NCBI RefSeq assembly: GCF_000203795.2 | Contig: NW_006281099.1 | Location: forward strand, 856,690-920,689 | DNA length: 64,000 bases | From: Batrachochytrium dendrobatidis JAM81 | Lineage: Eukaryota; Chytridiomycota; Chytridiomycetes; Rhizophydiales | Direction: 5' to 3' | In this document: positions 1 to 10,703 of the stretch, one piece after another | Layout of the letters: each line of letters begins with the position of its first letter | Position numbering within the stretch: the first letter of the stretch is position 1 | Notes under the pieces: model-generated | What the model saw: only the letters and a program-made list of their open reading frames with translations | The model's database searches: none | What the model was told of the DNA's origin: nothing | Position numbers and translations under genes: made by a program

Positions 1-1500
1 TATTTTAACCCAATATCAACCTTGATGGTTCTCTAGAATTGAACACTACTTTAAAGAAAGGTTCTAAATTCTTTGATAGAAAGTTCCGGTATACTCTTTT
101 GGACGATGAAACAGGATCAGATCACCAGCGTAACGTGTTTACATACGTTACATGCTGTACAGATACGAATACAATGGAGATTATTATTCTCACCGTAATG
201 TAGGTTGAATTCGTCTACTCTATCTGTAAATGTCGAGCAGAACTAACTGTGGTCTGATTAAAACTATAGGAGCTCTATTATGCAAAAAAATTTGAGCTCG
301 ATTGGACTCCAGTAACCTCAAGTACAATATACTGATGGATTTATAAATGCAGTCTCGAGTCATTTTTTATTTGCAGGATTCTTTGGAGTGGTTGATACCT
401 TTCATTAAAAATGAATTTATGGGTTTTATTTGACTCGTGGTCATAAATAATCGATCTGTTTGTAGTACCTTGTTTAGATGGATCAACGTAATTGATGATG
501 GCTTTGCATATTCAAGTGATATACCAGCATTGATCATCGCACTAATTAGAGCTTTACCGATCAAGACTACACATTGCCTGTTAATCTAGTCATCACAACT
601 AGTGGCAACGGGGATGGGAATGAAAATATAAAATAAGATGATCAGCAACCATCATCATTAATGTGTGTCATATGTTTGAAACAGTACTTGTGTAAATGTC
701 ATTCAATCGCACTTTTGGGTCTGTTTTTGTTTGATGTTTTGCAAATATCAGTGGATTGTCTTGAAATAATATATGCAATCCTCTGTCTATGCATTTACCT
801 TTAAATGTCGATAGTTTTTATTATATTGGTATCAGGAAAAATGGAAGATGTGTAATATTACAACTGTAATATCTGAGCAAATCACTACCTAAATAAAAGT
901 TGCTACTCTCAGTGACACTGCTTTGTAAGACGAGCTCAAATTAATCAACAAAAACTCTATCAATACATTTGCAAGGACCATTGGACGTATTCGTTGTCTA
1001 GAAATTAGTTTTGATACTTTCAGAAGTGGAAGGGGATTTACTGTTGGAGAAGTTGCATTATCTGTCATTAATTCAGAAACACCTATCATGGTCAGTATGT
1101 AGTGAGTTCCTATATGGATATCAATGCAAGAATCAACTATCATTTACAAGTTTGAATTGAGAACCAACAATTGTACCAGCAGATCAATGTCAAAGTACTT
1201 GCAAATTAGGCAATTCATTGCACAGGACCGTTTTGCTCTTAAAAGCTACTTTCTGACTCGAAAAACCCGAGTCCTTCATAGAATGGCTAGACAAGTCGCT
1301 AACCTTGGACGTCGAGGCAAAAGCGACAAGGACTTTGAAGACATACGAATTGCAAGGAGAAAGAACAAGACTGGAGAGGTTGAACAGAAAACAAACAAGG
1401 CAGAGCGATTGCCATTACACAAGCCACGTCCATACATTGGGTTTGTCATTGGATACGTTGGCTTTACACACAACCAAGGAATATCTGGCACGATCATGGC
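1..1500. other. Intergenic stretch with no supportable gene
   Basis: Only short open stretches occur here on either strand. None carries a recognisable domain or a convincing intron and start arrangement. The longest runs from 1124 to 1693 on the + strand, but its right part lies inside a degenerate transposon copy, so I do not call it a gene. The sequence is AT-rich and looks like decayed intergenic DNA. Confidence 0.6.
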
Positions 1501-1803
1501 ACTAAAGAGACTCTTGTATTCTAATATCAGATACGTTCGCGTTCTAGTTCAACATATTTCAGGAATGCAACTCATATGCCAGTCACCCAGTATTTGGAGA
1601 AAAGGAAAGTTGGAAGTTGAACAAATGTCAAGAATGTGGAATGTATTGGAACAGAAATATGAACATTTGCTCTATATTTTTGTACAAGAATGAACATCAA
1701 GACCAGTCAACTAATGAGTTCATAAAACAATATTACTCGATAAGATTGGCATCAAGCATGACTGTTTATGTAATGTTTCATTTAACGTGAATACGGCTGT
1801 AAA
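1500..1803 (+). mobile_element. MITE-like element copy A (right half only)
   Basis: The right end at about 1774-1803 has the family terminal repeat (ACGTGAATACGGCTGTAAA). The internal block around 1530, with CAGATACGTTCGCGTT, matches the same internal position in the copies near 46590 and 21510. I could not find a left terminal repeat, so this copy is probably truncated. It ends 68 bp before the MEAK7 start codon and may be part of that gene's 5' region. The left boundary is approximate. Confidence 0.6.
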
Positions 1804-1871
1804 TCGGCTACAAAGAATGCTCGAGTGAATCAAGGCTTTACAAACTTTTAATCAAAACTCTTGCATTCAGC

Positions 1872-3285
1872 ATGGGCCAGGCAAACAGTTTATCCAGGAC
1901 TGATGACGATTTCCCTCCATTGTTGGCTGCAAGACTACGGACACTCTATGATGCCATCAACAAGAAAGGCGAGTCTGCGTTCCATGAATTGTGTTGGACA
2001 GCAGCCTCTGTCCAGTGTTCATGCCAGCCACCATCTACTCATGCAACTGGCCCAGAACTGCTTGGATTGTACAAGGCTCTGTGGATTCATCTATCCAATA
2101 AAACAAATAAACAACTGGCATCCTATTCTTTGTTTTCAAAAAAAGTAGCAGTTCTGCTTCATGGATCTCACTACGACAAATCAGAGTTTATTCGGGAATC
2201 AATTGCTCTGATACCAAATCTACAAAGTCTTCTAACTGCTCTGTGGTCTCAGGGAAACGGAGCACTCGCACACTGCTCGTCCACAATCCCACTTATAAAA
2301 CACACTGAACCCCCATCTGTCAGCAAACCGCATTCTGCCTTGGCTGCCTTTCTTCTGGCAAAACCGCGTAAAGTGGATGCATCTTATTCTGCCTTGAATG
2401 TCAATGACGACCAGCTCACGTATTCGGATCTCGCCGACTTTACTGTCTGGATCTCACAGAGTCGCCATGTTCATGCATTGTGGGATCGTGCACTGGGTGA
2501 TATATTTTTCAGTCCAGACCAGCAGCCTCCCGCCAAATCTAGACCCACCAGCACACTGTTGTCAAACGAATCATGCTATGTACTTGATCTGGCAATGCGC
2601 AACAGTGGATTAGACTTACCGGACTGGAGTCTGTCCTTTTCCACCAAACTGCATGGTCAGAGTTGGACCATCTTTTTGAATGCCATCATCCCACCAGCAT
2701 CTTCACTGATTATTCTTCGTGATCGAGACGGCTACATATTTGGCGGCTTTGCCAGTATGCCGTGGACAACCAATCCTCATTTCTATGGGGAATCATCAAG
2801 CTTTCTCTTTTCTATTTCACCCAAAATGGAAATATACCGCTCTACTGGAATCAATACCAACCATCAATACCTGAACACGGGACGCCAAACACTTCCAAAC
2901 GGACTTGGATTTGGCGGCCAGATTGAGTTTTTTGGACTTTGGATCTCTAGTCAGTTTGATCACGGCAACTCAATGGCAAAACCCATCTCAACAACGTTTG
3001 GCAATCCACAATTGAGTAAAAAGGAAGAATTTGAAATTGATTTTGGCAAGTCAATCTACCTAATATTGTGTTTAAATACTGTAGAAAACTAATTATATGT
3101 ACATTGTTATTCTTGCAGTGGAGGTATGGTGTGTCAAGCAGCAAGATATTGATGACCGACTCGTTTCTACTATGGAAGGAAAGAGTTCGATTCTTGACCA
3201 CACCGCAAGCGCTGCAATGCTAGAAATGGCAGGCAAAACCATGTACGCCAAAACACTGCATGAGCCCGAGATTTCATACGACTAG
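1872..3285 (+). CDS. MEAK7: TLD-domain protein, MEAK7-like (TLDC1)
   Basis: Two exons (1872-3045 and 3119-3285) give 446 aa, close to the roughly 456 aa of animal MEAK7. The C-terminal half, about residues 225-390, is a TLD domain: after LHGQSWTIF come LIILRDRDGYIFGGF and the typical GLGFGGQ and FGLWI blocks. The protein starts MGQ, a possible N-myristoylation signal, as expected for a family reported on lysosomal membranes and linked to mTOR signalling. The intron uses a GC donor (TTTG|GCAAGT) and only that choice keeps the frame into VEVWCVKQQ. The start is the first ATG after the transposon remnant. The gene converges on the Tubby-like gene 72 bp away. The family assignment is firm; the cellular role is transferred from animals. 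Confidence 0.85.
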
Positions 3286-3357
3286 CTTTGCACACCGCTA
3301 TTCGCATGCCAGCTTAGCATCGAAACTACATATCATTTCAGCCAATGTTAGATTCTT

Positions 3358-4834
3358 TTAGACTGCAGTCACCATTTCAACAAACGATCCAAACCTTGTA
3401 AGCACTACACCAAATGCTGCTACAAGGGAGAATGGATACTGAACATCCATTGTGAATGTATCGTCTGAAACTAAAAAATTAATAGTTAAAACCAGCACTG
3501 ATGACTATTGGTACATCTATTTCAAAGTGTAAATACCTTTGCCAAACTGAATCACAATGTACTCTAGGTCGTGATCATGAACAATCTGAAAGTTTTTGAC
3601 AGATGCAATGGTTACACGCTGATTAAAATCTAAAACAAATGATTGAGTTTCTGTATAATGCATTGCCATTCAATGCAAGTGTGTTAGTGCCACATATTAA
3701 GCATCTTATCCATCACACATTCGAAACTCACCATCACTCCATTTTGGAGATTTGTTATACATCACCACAAGATCGCGATCACTCATGGCTTTATGTCGCT
3801 CCAACAGTGTTTCTTTTTCCTGTGCATCCAAGAAATGTTGTGATATCAAGCCCAAAGTACAGAAAACAAAACCAAATATCTACTGTGCATGTAATGTACC
3901 TCGAGGGGTCTGATTTCAGCCAACGTTCCTTCAGGCAACAAAGGCGGGCTAATGATTGTCATTCTCCTAGGACCGCGATGACCCAGAAAATTAGGTTCAT
4001 ACACCACAGCAGCTAATTCACGGCGTCCTTCGGCCATGTTATCAGAGTTGGTTGATGGCTGGATACTACTGGATACTGTAAAGCCAGTTCCTAAAAAATT
4101 GGATCTAACCCAACAAGAAATGCTTAAAAGATCGATGCGAGTGATACTGTTAAAACTCGAGTTCAAAGCATCCCATACCTGACTCGGGCAATAGACTTAT
4201 TTCTGACACCTCGATCACCTTCACTGGGAAGTGTGATGATATAACACGAGGTTTGACTACGCATCTTCTTGGCAAAGAGAACTGGTATGACAGTGTTGTG
4301 CTCCTCTACAAAGACTTCGTAAGTATGGCTTCCACCTGCTAACCCATCCCTTTTCCGTACAATTCGACACAGTTTTCTAGTGCCATATGGGACTGGACTG
4401 GAATCCTCAATCAAGATGTAATCAAGATATAATCAATATCATTGAATGCAACGTTAGAACCCAACATCATCCATAGCAGTGCATTCCACCTTGCATACTC
4501 TTACCTGCACAAGAGCCTTATCTGCTCTTCCCGAGCCACCAACGACTGTGATCGAAGCCCTCTTCCCTGACGATGCATATCAGCTACTCTTGGTAGAATT
4601 TCATTATCAGCATGTGTGTTGGTAGCTGGCGATACCATGGCCTCACGAATAGCTGGATCCATCTGGTCTACAGAAACATCCTACATCATCAGAACCAGAC
4701 TGGTGAGTTGCAAATCTTGAATAGCATCAGCTAGTTTAAAACACTTGTTTTCAAGTGATATTTACTCTGCGCAAGGGGAAAGCATGGCCAGTATCTGACC
4801 CAGTATCAAACTCGGAGTCGTCTGAGATGTTCAT
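3358..4834 (-). CDS. Tubby-like protein
   Basis: Seven exons on the minus strand (4834-4766, 4680-4505, 4397-4179, 4104-3900, 3819-3732, 3629-3537, 3464-3358) give 318 aa with all phases matching. The Tubby C-terminal barrel begins near residue 83 ([18 protein letters not shown]). It includes the [11 protein letters not shown] strand, the [16 protein letters not shown] signature and the late [20 protein letters not shown] and [15 protein letters not shown] blocks. Tubby proteins bind PI(4,5)P2 and help deliver membrane cargo to cilia, which fits a flagellated fungus. The N-terminal 80 residues are acidic or polar and have no clear domain. The protein ends with VEMVTAV rather than the usual -SFDSKLACE type tail, so the last strand or helix is divergent. 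The gene shares a short promoter with MDM12. Confidence 0.88.
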
Positions 4835-4957
4835 GATAAAGTTGTAGCTATTCGAGATAAGAAGCAGCCTGAATCAAGGCGAGAAACCGTCGAATCTTGC
4901 CAAACTTGAGGCTCCTTTTCTTACCAAACAAGAAAGCTTGAATTGACTGCTGGCTTC
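4835..4957. promoter_or_regulatory. Divergent promoter between Tubby-like gene and MDM12
   Basis: The two start codons are 123 bp apart and face away from each other, so both promoters must lie in or overlap this gap and the first exons. I see no clear TATA box. This is inferred from gene arrangement only. Confidence 0.5.
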
Positions 4958-5965
4958 ATGTCGTTTATTATAGATTGGAATCTTCTGAATGACGGAGTAG
5001 AGGCTGAGAGACTAAAACTGTTGGTCAATGACCATTTCCAAGAAGTTGCTCGACCAAGCTTTCTGGGCAAGGTAACGGTGATGCAGCTGGACTTTGGTAT
5101 GTTGTGATGGTCCATGAGCCTCTGGCTTGATGCTCATTTAAACTCACTAACGACCGTTGGGTTGACTTGCATAGGTGATATCCCACCAGAAGTCACCATC
5201 GAGGATATATGCGATCCTCTTGCTGATTTTTACATTCAGGAAGATCCTGCCTTTGAATATGAACATGATCATATTCAGAGTCATTCATACAACAGTCGTC
5301 AGAATATAGACACTACAGCAGCTAGTGAGCAGATTTCTGTGTCTGATGGTATTGGACATCATGGCAGTGCTATATACAAAGAACCGTCGCTGTCATTTGA
5401 CTCGACCAACAATCTACGCTATGTGCAACTTCCTCCGCAAGATACTGATGCACAGCTGGAACTGAATGTCAGATATCATGGAAATATGCGTTTATCTATA
5501 TCCACTGAGCTTATTGTCAATCAACCCACTCCTGCATTCATGGTACTGCCTCTTGCACTCACGCTCACTGGCTTTTCTTTTGACGGAACGGCAGTCATTG
5601 CCTATCTAGGATATGCAATCAATTTTTGTTTCAAAGAGCCTCTTGATGGAAATAGTATTCTGCAAGATATGACCATCGAATCGGAAATCGGTGATAGAAA
5701 CAAGCAGGGTACGAGTAAATGATCAATGTATCGTTGCTTCAAACAATCCTAACCTCATGATTCATACAAATCTGTTTTTAAATCGACTATAGTCTTGAAA
5801 AACGTTGAAAAGATTGAACGATTCATTGTGCAGCAACTAAAGAGTTTCTTCAACGATTTCCTTGTGTTTCCCAACTTCCATTCAATATATCTTACTCAAG
5901 ACGATACCTATACAGAGTGTTCGAGCCAGCATAGCGGATTTAATCAAGCAGACACTGGGATTTGA
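4958..5965 (+). CDS. MDM12: MDM12, ERMES complex subunit with SMP domain
   Basis: Three exons (4958-5096, 5175-5708, 5793-5965) give 281 aa. The protein opens MSFIIDWNLL and continues with the PSFLGKVTVMQLDFG|DIPPE segment and ICDPLADFY, the hallmark N-terminus of Mdm12. The SMP lipid-binding fold continues through LELNVRYHGNMRLSISTEL, FMVLPLALTLTGFSFDG and a C-terminal VEKIERFIVQQLKSFF block. An acidic, polar insert of about 90 residues lies between the first strand and the rest of the SMP domain, as in other fungi. Mdm12 bridges Mdm34 and Mmm1 at ER-mitochondria contact sites and carries phospholipids. The stop is 45 bp before a transposon terminal repeat. Length and motifs leave little doubt. 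Confidence 0.9.
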
Positions 5966-6009
5966 ACCAGTGCATTGTTTTTGTGTGCGTTATCATTCCA
6001 AAACACATT

Positions 6010-6440
6010 TACAGCCGTATTCACGTAAAATAAACTACTTTTGCATTTATCTCGAGTGATTGCTCGTAATTTGGTTTTAGAATAAATAACAATCAAGTGT
6101 TTGCTGTGCTTTCCTACTAGACATTGAAGCTAATGGACGTTTTCGATTCTTGAATAGATACAACACCCATCATATAATACAAACTATAGTTTTGAACTGA
6201 AATGATCTCATCATTTGGTATAGCCATACATTGTACGATTATCAAGTTTGGTTCAACCGTTCTAATGCTGTCAATACACCTTTACACCTGATCTTTGGTT
6301 TATCCTAAAAACTCGGATACGCTCAAATTAGAGTTTAAGAAACCAACGATTGCACGTCTCAAGAATGCAAGTTGGTTTCATGTCGATCACCACAAAAAAC
6401 ATCAATCAAGTTTGCCAAGAAATTTAATAAATATGGTTGA
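6010..6440 (+). mobile_element. MITE-like element copy B
   Basis: The left terminal repeat is at 6010-6035 (ACAGCCGTATTCACGTAAAA). Internal blocks shared with copies F and G follow in order: the AACACCCATCATATAATAC stretch, CAAACTATAGTTTTGAACTG, CATACATTGTACGATTATC, CTCGGATACGCTC and CATGTCGATCACCA. The right terminal repeat is not clear and may be lost or very degenerate around 6440-6480. The copy begins 44 bp after the MDM12 stop, so it probably lies in or next to that gene's 3' untranslated region. Confidence 0.7.
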
Positions 6441-6825
6441 TCATTTTAATTTGAAATACGTCAAATTTCACTAATATAGCGCAAAATACAATAGACATGC
6501 AACAGGTACTCTGCAAAGTTGAAAAGTGATGCTCAGTTATTTTTGTAGTTGAATAGAATGCATGTTGTAAACAGTATATATTTTAATGACTGATTGTATA
6601 CAGAGATATATCACGATTTAAGCTAATCGAATTTAACTTGAATCATCATTTACTATTGCTACTGGTAAAAATAAACAGACACTCCATACAATGTATAAGT
6701 CTCGATCCAGTTTTATTGTAGAATAAAATTGACACGTATTTCAATTTTCTTTTAAAAAGTAATTGTCGTTGAACCCCATGGCCAGGATATGAGCAGTGAT
6801 TTTGTTTAACTGGTAGATGCTTGAC
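6441..6825. other. Intergenic stretch after MITE copy B
   Basis: AT-rich DNA with no open frame of note. It must contain the 3' end of the minus-strand WDR60 gene. The right end of transposon copy B may fade into its first part. I see nothing else here. Confidence 0.5.
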
Positions 6826-9800
6826 TCATTTCCATTTTAGTACAATGCAATCTACTAATTCTTGAATATACTCTTCCATTGTCTTTTCCTCGTCAATTGC
6901 CATTTCAGCATACTCTGTGTCCACGCTATGAACACTTACGCTTCCATTGTCAAATCCAACAATAATGGTAGCACCATGACTTGAAACTGCTCTCAAATTA
7001 TCCAACGAGACTTTGGAGGTAGCAGATACATCTGTTGGACTAAAAGCAATGCGACACGGTATGTTTCCAGTTGGTGAAAGGTCACTGGCTGGAACGGTCA
7101 TCCTCGCGTCTTGATCGTTTTCAATAAGATCAAAAACAGAGATTGTGCCAGTGGAATCAAGTACAACAAACACTGCTGATCGATGAGATGACCACTCAAT
7201 ATATTGAATGGGTGCATTGATAGTATCCCATACTTTGAGCGCAGGACGATGGTGCACAGAATAGAGTGCAATCATTCCCGAGGCATGACCTGCCAAAAAT
7301 AGAGATGGAATATGAGGGTTTATGGATATACTTGCCACTTTATCTGATCGTGGAAGAGCAAGAGAAAATGATGGACTAGCATTCATGACTGTAGGCTCGT
7401 AAATATTTGGATGGCATCGATCACGAAATCTGGACTCGTGCATGACAGATCCTGAATCTGTGGCAACAAGAAATGTATCAATTTGATTGTATATAGGCTT
7501 GCAATCATATATTTCAATTTCTCTTGAAAATGCATGCCTGTGTATTTATCATTTGATTTAAAATATTGATCAGTGTTATTTCTAGATTATAAAACTATAT
7601 TGACATATTGACATTTTCAAGTCTTCTGATACCCCACACACTAAAAAATTCGACATTAGTGCAATATCAAAATTGAATTTACCTATCTGGATGCTGCATT
7701 TGAAAGGAATTGCTACCCATCAATTTTACCCGACTTCCAATACGTCGTCCTAAATCTGCATCCAAATCTATAGCAGATTCTTTAAGCTCAATCACCACCT
7801 AAATTTACAAAATGATTCATTTTAATAAGATATTAGTCTACTAGACAAAATGCACTTGTTTATAATAATTTCAAGCTTACCCAAAGTTGAAAAACCCCCG
7901 ACGAATCTATTGTAGCAAGCTGGAAAGAGTTTGAAAAACTGCTGTTGGTTTGCTGATCTTTTTCAACCGTCTTGTGATCGTATTTATGCAACGGTAGTAT
8001 GGATACAATTGGGTGGAGGTGAGACTGAGCAAGAGTATATATTCCATCTGTGCTGTAACTCGGTGGCCGTATTGAAAAAGCATCTTGGTCAGGAAATAGC
8101 GTCGCTGATATGTGATTTGTAGCAGGTTCACGCAAATCCCATACTTGAACACCTCCATCGACTGTTCCTGCAAAAACAAGAAATGGTTTTGTGGGAGCAA
8201 AACAGCAGCACGTTACTCGAGATTGACATACAAGAACACTAAAGCAGGTATACACGATAAATAAGCTTTGTCAATACAACATTGGCTGTATAAATCTGAA
8301 AAACAATACTTACCGAGATGGACGCTTGATGTCGCTCAATCGCCATACAATTAAAGCACCTTGTGATGATGAAAACAGTGGATGGACAGGAGTAGTTACT
8401 CCACTCCATGCAATCAACACTGATCGATAATCTCCTGGAGTAAAGCATATATTTTGAACACTCTGGCCTAGACAATCAACAGAAAACCACATTAATTACA
8501 CTTTTAAAATAAGATAAATTCAATTTAAAAATACACAGTACCTCTTAAAAAGCTTGGAATATTTAAATCGTTAAATCCTTTGCTCAATCCAAACGATGCC
8601 GAGGATGTGCACACAGATTCATCAGTAGCATACTTGGTATTTTCATCCAAAAGAGTATCTACAACCTAAATAAAGTCATCAGTGTTGAATCCCACATATA
8701 CGCAGTGTTATATTCAAAACAATAGATTGAATATTATCTACCTGTGATGATCGTTGTAAAAACTTGGCCAGTCGAACTGAATCAACTTTCTGAATGGCAT
8801 TTTCTACTGCGCGTTTTATTCCACTGCGATCTGATGATTTACTGGCATTGAAAGTCATAAATGGTGTGCCTGCGTCGCAGTCACAAATCGAATTAGATGG
8901 AATTTGAACCCATTTATCTTCAACACACCAATCATCGGTTTGTATATCCCGATCACAGCAGTCATCATTGGTTTGTGTACTGGTTTGAGTAGTATTCGAC
9001 AGACCGTAATTTCTAATATAGAGGTCATATGAAGACATAGGTGCTAGGTCAAATATATTGACAATGGTAAAATTCAAGTCGACAAGTTTTGACAAATCCT
9101 ATCAACGTGTCAGCACAACTTATGTTAGTTGAAACCCCAAAAGATTCAGCAAAGTAATTTAATCAATCCTTAACCTATGCGGTGCTTACTTTAACCCGTT
9201 GCGCTTGCTTTTGAACTTTACTTGCTTTGTCTTTTTCTTGCTGTGATCGTTGATGTGCAACGTTTATATCTACAACTTGTCGTTTGGGAAGGTTTGATAC
9301 TACCACAGGTGATGTATCGGTCGTCTTTTTTGTAGCAATTATTTCTTCAGAGTAACCTTTTAAAGCAGATAAACCAAGTAATGTATACAATCAATTCAAT
9401 ATTGTATTCATTCAAAGTATAAATCGGCGTGTTGACAGCAACTTGCGAATCTGGTTTTAACAAAAACATACCGGGATTCATGGGATTTTTTAAATTCCAT
9501 TTTGGTTGTGCCATGGCTGCACGATTGTTTTCTTCTTGCATTGCTCGTTGCAACTATATATCAAATTGGGTGCTTTTTAGCATATATATGTTTGACAAGT
9601 GTCAAATACACACAATTTCAACTTTATATTAAAAACTCACATCAATGATATCTGATGGTACATAAGGTGCAAGTTTAGTTTCTACAGAGTCTTCAAACTC
9701 TTCAAAGTCCTCGTCATAATCTTCAAAATCTTGTTCATATTCATCAAGTATCTGTTGATCATGTTGAATAAATCCGTTATTGCCAACACTTAAATTCGGT

Positions 9801-10545
9801 TCAGCTCTCGGTGCATAGTCCACTGGTGCTAAACATTTACGTCATATAGTAATCATATGCTTTGTCAAATCAGTTATGCGTCTACTGAACATGGTAGGTT
9901 GAAGGTGGCTTTACCTTCGCGACCTGGGTTGATTACGGGTGATATTGAACGTGTGTGATGAGAAACAGATCTAAACGACGCTGTTTCAGAATGTATTTCT
10001 TTTCCAGATTGATCTTGCACTTTAGCATGTGAATACTGGTTTACTGGTAATGGGCTGGGTTGTGGCTGAGTGGCTGAAGATGATGTAGTCCGCTTAGGCG
10101 TAGAAGACAATGCGCGGCTTTGGATTAAAGATGCGAGACGAATACAGACATTAGTGGTCTATTTGACTCTTACTGAGCATAGTACAATTCTGGTTTGAAC
10201 TGCAGTATATAATTTTACGCTGATACCAAAAGCAATTCAAAAGATACGTACATGTGCTTGTTACTTTGGCCGTACGAGTCATTGCTGACCATTACAGTTG
10301 AAGTATTTCGCGGCTGAATTAATGGTGATTGCTGAGTGCTAGACCGAGTTGAACTAGACGTTTTGCTAGATACAGTGGCTTTCAGTGGCGACTTTGAGCT
10401 TGTTGTTACTCTTGGTGCAGGTGCCTGGAATGGGCAATTGAACGCCAAGTGCATCAATGGTAGAAACAATGTGAGCCTTCATTTTCAAAGTGCGTGGTAA
10501 TAGTAGTGCTAGATAAAGTCTGATGAATGGGTATATGCCTACCAT
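6826..10545 (-). CDS. Dynein-2 intermediate chain WDR60-like (DYNC2I1)
   Basis: A gene of about 12 exons on the minus strand, ending at 6826. The low-complexity N-terminus (Ser/Thr/Gln-rich, 10424-9924) is followed by an acidic DFEDYDEDFEEFED stretch near 9700. Next comes the family signature near 9050-8930: FDLAPMSSYDLYIRNYGLSN, then TQTND, DRDIQTD and the KWVQIP stretch. WD-repeat-like blades follow (VQVWDLREP near 8150, ALIVWRLSD near 8350, LKVWDTIN near 7230). This matches WDR60, which loads the retrograde IFT motor and is needed for cilia. The gene implies a working flagellum. The start is inferred: an ATG at 10545-10543 is immediately followed by GT, and splicing to GCACCTGCACC at 10424 gives MAPAPRVTTSS. 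No other nearby ATG keeps the frame. Internal exon edges were only roughly placed. Confidence 0.82.
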
Positions 10546-10703
10546 TTTTATAGTCTAATAGATTCAAAGAGTCGAGACTGCTAGAATACTCGTCTAGGAC
10601 AAAAGTCAAAGTTTATAATTATTCGCGTTTTAAACATCAGCCAACAATAAAATGGAACAAAGCAATTCATTTTCAAATGCATTACTAAAAGAAAGTTTTA
10701 TTA

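Noticed and set aside
1124..1693. A 189-codon open frame on the + strand
   Set aside because: It has no recognisable domain and its right half overlaps transposon copy A, including the shared CAGATACGTTCGCGTT block. Probably a chance open frame.
5940..5965. A tRNA B-box-like string on the minus strand (complement of GGATTTGAACC)
   Set aside because: No cloverleaf can be drawn around it and it lies inside the well-supported last exon of MDM12.
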